A stretch of 64,000 bases of DNA, taken from assembly GCF_002005205.3 (NCBI RefSeq), contig NZ_CP019701.2:2170001-2234000 (forward strand), read 5' to 3'. This stretch comes from Rhizobium rhizogenes (GTDB taxonomy: Bacteria > Pseudomonadota > Alphaproteobacteria > Rhizobiales > Rhizobiaceae). The position numbers and the translations under genes are program-made. Below the pieces are notes generated by a model that saw nothing but the letters and a program-made list of their open reading frames with translations, ran no database searches and was not told where the DNA came from. Below, piece by piece: positions 61,384-64,000 of this stretch. Numbering within the stretch: the first letter of the stretch is position 1; every line of letters starts with the position of its first letter.

Positions 61384-62958
61384 TTGAGAATCGGGACGCC
61401 TAAGGAATTATATGAGGGCGAGGCGCGCGTCGGCATGACGCCCGACAGCGCCCAGGCATTGCAGAAACTCGGATATGATTGCATCGTTGAGGCCGGTGCG
61501 GGCAAGGCGGCGGGATTTTCCGACGACGCCTATCGCACAGCCGGCGTCACCGTCGTCGATAGCGCGGATGCGCTTTACGCCGGATCCGACATCATCGCCA
61601 AGGTTCGTCCGCCGGAAACGTCGGAGATTGATCGCCTGTCTTCGGACAAGACGCTGATCTCGTTCTTCTATCCCGCCCAGAACAAGGACCTTCTGGAGCA
61701 GGCCAAGGAAAAGGGCGCAAACGTCATCGCCATGGACATGGTGCCGCGCATTTCCCGCGCCCAGAAGATGGACGCACTGTCCTCCATGGCCAATATCGCC
61801 GGTTATCGCGCGGTGATCGAGGCCGGCAATAATTTCGGCCGCTTCTTCACCGGCCAGGTCACAGCCGCCGGCAAGGTGCCGCCCGCCAAGGTTCTGGTGA
61901 TCGGCGCAGGCGTCGCCGGTCTTGCTGCCATCGGCACGGCCACCTCGCTCGGCGCCATCACATATGCCTTCGACGTTCGCCCGGAAGTGGCCGAGCAGAT
62001 CGAATCCATGGGCGCTGAGTTCGTCTATCTCGATTTCGCCGACCAGCAGCAGGACGGCGCCGCCACCGGCGGTTACGCCGCCCCCTCCTCGCCGGAATTC
62101 CGCGAGAAGCAGCTGGAGAAGTTCCGCGAGCTCGCACCGCAGATCGATATCGTCATCACCACGGCGCTCATTCCGGGTCGCGACGCCCCGAAGCTGTGGC
62201 TGGCCGACATGGTCGCGATGATGAAGCCCGGTTCTGTCATCATCGACCTTGCGGCCGAGCGCGGCGGCAATTGCGATTTGACGGTTCCCGACCAGCGCGT
62301 CGTGTCGGACAATGGCGTCATCGTCATCGGCTACACGGATTTCCCGAGCCGCATGGCGGCGCAGGCTTCGACGCTCTATTCCACCAATATCCGCCACATG
62401 ATGACCGATCTGACACCGGCTAAGGACGGCAAGGTCGTTCACAACATGGAAGACGACGTCATCCGCGGTGCGACCGTTGCCTATCAGGGTGAGATAACCT
62501 TCCCGCCGCCACCGCCGAAAATCCAGGCGATCGCCGCGCAGAAGCCGAAGGAAAAGGCCAGGGAGCTGACACCCGAGGAAAAGCACGCCAAGGAACGGGC
62601 CGAATTCAAGGCGCAGACGAAGAACCAGGTCGGCCTGCTCGTCGCCGGCACGGCCATCCTGCTTCTCGTCGGTCTTTATGCGCCGGCAAGCTTCATGAGC
62701 CACTTCATCGTCTTCGTACTGGCCTGCTTCGTCGGTTTCCAGGTCATCTGGAGTGTCAGCCATTCGCTGCACACGCCGCTGATGGCGGTGACCAATGCGA
62801 TTTCCGGCATCGTCATCCTCGGTGCGCTGCTGCAGATCGGTTCCGGTAACTGGCTGGTGGTGATCCTCGCTTCGCTTTCCGTCCTGATCGCGACGATCAA
62901 CATCGTCGGCGGTTTCCTCGTGACACGGCGCATGCTCGCCATGTTCCAGAAGTCCTGA
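61384..62958 (+). CDS. pntA: proton-translocating transhydrogenase alpha subunit PntA
   Basis: A 524-residue fused alpha subunit of the NAD(P) transhydrogenase. The NAD-binding domain I (about 1-375) opens [20 protein letters not shown] and has [21 protein letters not shown] Pro/Lys linker (about 378-410) leads to domain II with four helices (about 415-515). The enzyme uses the proton gradient to make NADPH from NADH. TTG start with GAGGGAG upstream. In some alphaproteobacteria this subunit is split; here it is one chain, as in E. coli. pntB follows by 19 bases. Confidence 0.94.
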   Translation: MRIGTPKELYEGEARVGMTPDSAQALQKLGYDCIVEAGAGKAAGFSDDAYRTAGVTVVDSADALYAGSDIIAKVRPPETSEIDRLSSDKTLISFFYPAQNKDLLEQAKEKGANVIAMDMVPRISRAQKMDALSSMANIAGYRAVIEAGNNFGRFFTGQVTAAGKVPPAKVLVIGAGVAGLAAIGTATSLGAITYAFDVRPEVAEQIESMGAEFVYLDFADQQQDGAATGGYAAPSSPEFREKQLEKFRELAPQIDIVITTALIPGRDAPKLWLADMVAMMKPGSVIIDLAAERGGNCDLTVPDQRVVSDNGVIVIGYTDFPSRMAAQASTLYSTNIRHMMTDLTPAKDGKVVHNMEDDVIRGATVAYQGEITFPPPPPKIQAIAAQKPKEKARELTPEEKHAKERAEFKAQTKNQVGLLVAGTAILLLVGLYAPASFMSHFIVFVLACFVGFQVIWSVSHSLHTPLMAVTNAISGIVILGALLQIGSGNWLVVILASLSVLIATINIVGGFLVTRRMLAMFQKS

Positions 62959-62977
62959 GCCGGGTGGGGGACATTTC

Positions 62978-64000
62978 ATGACCATTGGTATCGTTTCCGC
63001 GGCCTATGTTGCCGCAGCCGTTCTCTTCATCCTTTCTCTTGGCGGTCTTTCCGGACAGGAAAGTGCCAAACGCGCCGTCTGGTACGGCATAACGGGCATG
63101 GGTCTTGCCGTTGTCGCAACGGTCTTCGGGCCTGATGTCGGCATAGGCTTCATCGTCCTGTTGATGATCGCGGGTGGCTCCGTCCTCGGTTATTACGTCG
63201 CAAACCGCGTACAGATGACCGAAATGCCGCAGCTTGTGGCCGCCCTTCACTCCTTCGTTGGCCTCGCCGCCGTCTTCATCGGCTTCAACGCCCATATCGA
63301 GGAAGCGCATGTCGCCTCGCTCGATGAGGCGGCGCGCTCGCTGCTGACAGGCTTTTCCGCCATCCTCGCCCATAAAACGCCGGTGGAACTGGCGATCATG
63401 AAGGTCGAGGTCTTCCTCGGCGTCTTCATCGGCGCGGTCACCTTCACCGGCTCGGTTGTCGCCTTCGGCAAGCTTGCCGGCAAGGTGGACGGCAAGGCGA
63501 AGAAACTGCCGGGCGGACACATCCTCAATGCCGGCGCCGCGATCCTCTCGCTCGTGCTGCTCATCATGTATTGCAACGGTGCCGGCGCCTGGACGCTGGT
63601 GCTGATGACGCTTGCCGCATTCTTCATCGGTTACCACCTGATCATGGGCATCGGCGGCGCCGATATGCCGGTGGTGGTCTCGATGCTGAACAGCTATTCC
63701 GGCTGGGCGGCGGCGGCCATCGGCTTCACGCTCGGCAACGATCTCCTGATCGTCACCGGCGCGCTGGTCGGCTCCTCGGGTGCGATCCTGTCCTACATCA
63801 TGTGTAAAGCCATGAACCGCTCCTTCGTCTCCGTCATCCTCGGCGGCTTCGGCGGCACCACGGGTCCGGCGATGGAAATCGAGGGCGAGCAGGTGGCAAT
63901 CGACGCCGAAGGCGTGGCGGCTGCTCTGAATGACGCTGACAGCATCATCATCGTACCGGGTTACGGCATGGCGGTGGCACAGGCTCAAGGCGCAGTCTCC
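62978..64000 (+). CDS. pntB: transhydrogenase beta subunit PntB (3' end outside the window)
   Basis: An open frame of 341 codons reaching the window end without a stop; the usual length is about 460. It opens [22 protein letters not shown], has about eight or nine helices (domain II), and ends within the NADP-binding domain III ([18 protein letters not shown], with the family's [10 protein letters not shown]). It forms the NADP-binding and proton-channel part of the enzyme with PntA. The ATG at 62978 follows GGGTGGGGG. Confidence 0.95.
   Translation, partial: MTIGIVSAAYVAAAVLFILSLGGLSGQESAKRAVWYGITGMGLAVVATVFGPDVGIGFIVLLMIAGGSVLGYYVANRVQMTEMPQLVAALHSFVGLAAVFIGFNAHIEEAHVASLDEAARSLLTGFSAILAHKTPVELAIMKVEVFLGVFIGAVTFTGSVVAFGKLAGKVDGKAKKLPGGHILNAGAAILSLVLLIMYCNGAGAWTLVLMTLAAFFIGYHLIMGIGGADMPVVVSMLNSYSGWAAAAIGFTLGNDLLIVTGALVGSSGAILSYIMCKAMNRSFVSVILGGFGGTTGPAMEIEGEQVAIDAEGVAAALNDADSIIIVPGYGMAVAQAQGAVS

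Overview
The window looks like a chromosomal segment of a Rhizobiaceae alphaproteobacterium, most likely of the Agrobacterium type. Support comes from GC-rich coding sequence, a ChpT-type phosphotransferase, an alphaproteobacterial RpoH, HmuTUV haem import, an Irr-type iron box, tctDE/tctCBA, and many short intergenic repeat families. The species is an inference from gene content; no search was run. I annotated about 60 protein genes and one tRNA-Gly(GCC). There are no rRNA genes, insertion sequences or prophage genes. Both ends cut through genes: a possible 3' tail at 1-54 and pntB at the right edge.

Layout. 1-9.7 kb is housekeeping: a secreted hydrolase, a GNAT enzyme, chpT divergent from an EipA (DUF1134) gene, an anchored coiled-coil protein, two RNA-modification enzymes, a methyltransferase, and rpoH with a visible heat-shock promoter. 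10-16.7 kb holds a 760-residue membrane-spanning acidic protein, purA, a DMT exporter, a papain-like-fold protein lacking its catalytic His/Asp, and an SLT lipoprotein. 16.7-27.6 kb holds an MhqD/MhqO-like pair, a siderophore reductase, ung, a glyoxalase, YbaN, the hmuTUV operon opposite a haem monooxygenase and hutX, then a YbaY/META protein and purU.

27.8-28.3 kb contains the most interesting object: an orphan CRISPR array with a type I-C-like 32-base repeat. It has three identical repeats on the left, then six increasingly degenerate ones at a steady period of about 66 bases, and no cas gene in the window. 28.4-36.4 kb is a tricarboxylate-type module: tctE/tctD, a divergent binding protein, a hydrolase, tctCBA and a small lipoprotein. 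36.5-41.4 kb is a four-gene siderophore ABC operon behind an Irr box, then dps and a small TTG-start gene.

41.7-52.2 kb holds the tRNA, an aldo/keto reductase, an MFS exporter with twin palindromic operators facing a LysR gene, and a second LysR gene facing a catalytically dead HSL-type hydrolase and a MexEF-type RND pump. 52.2-64 kb returns to housekeeping: an EEP-family enzyme with a phospholipase D/cardiolipin synthase, pdxY, a beta-carbonic anhydrase, an MltB-type transglycosylase, asd, an MHS-family transporter with a large periplasmic insert, and pntA-pntB.

Iron is the strongest common thread: haem import and degradation, siderophore import and reduction, an Irr box and Dps. Several gene junctions carry long inverted repeats from at least six families, one of them a 55-bp perfect palindrome.
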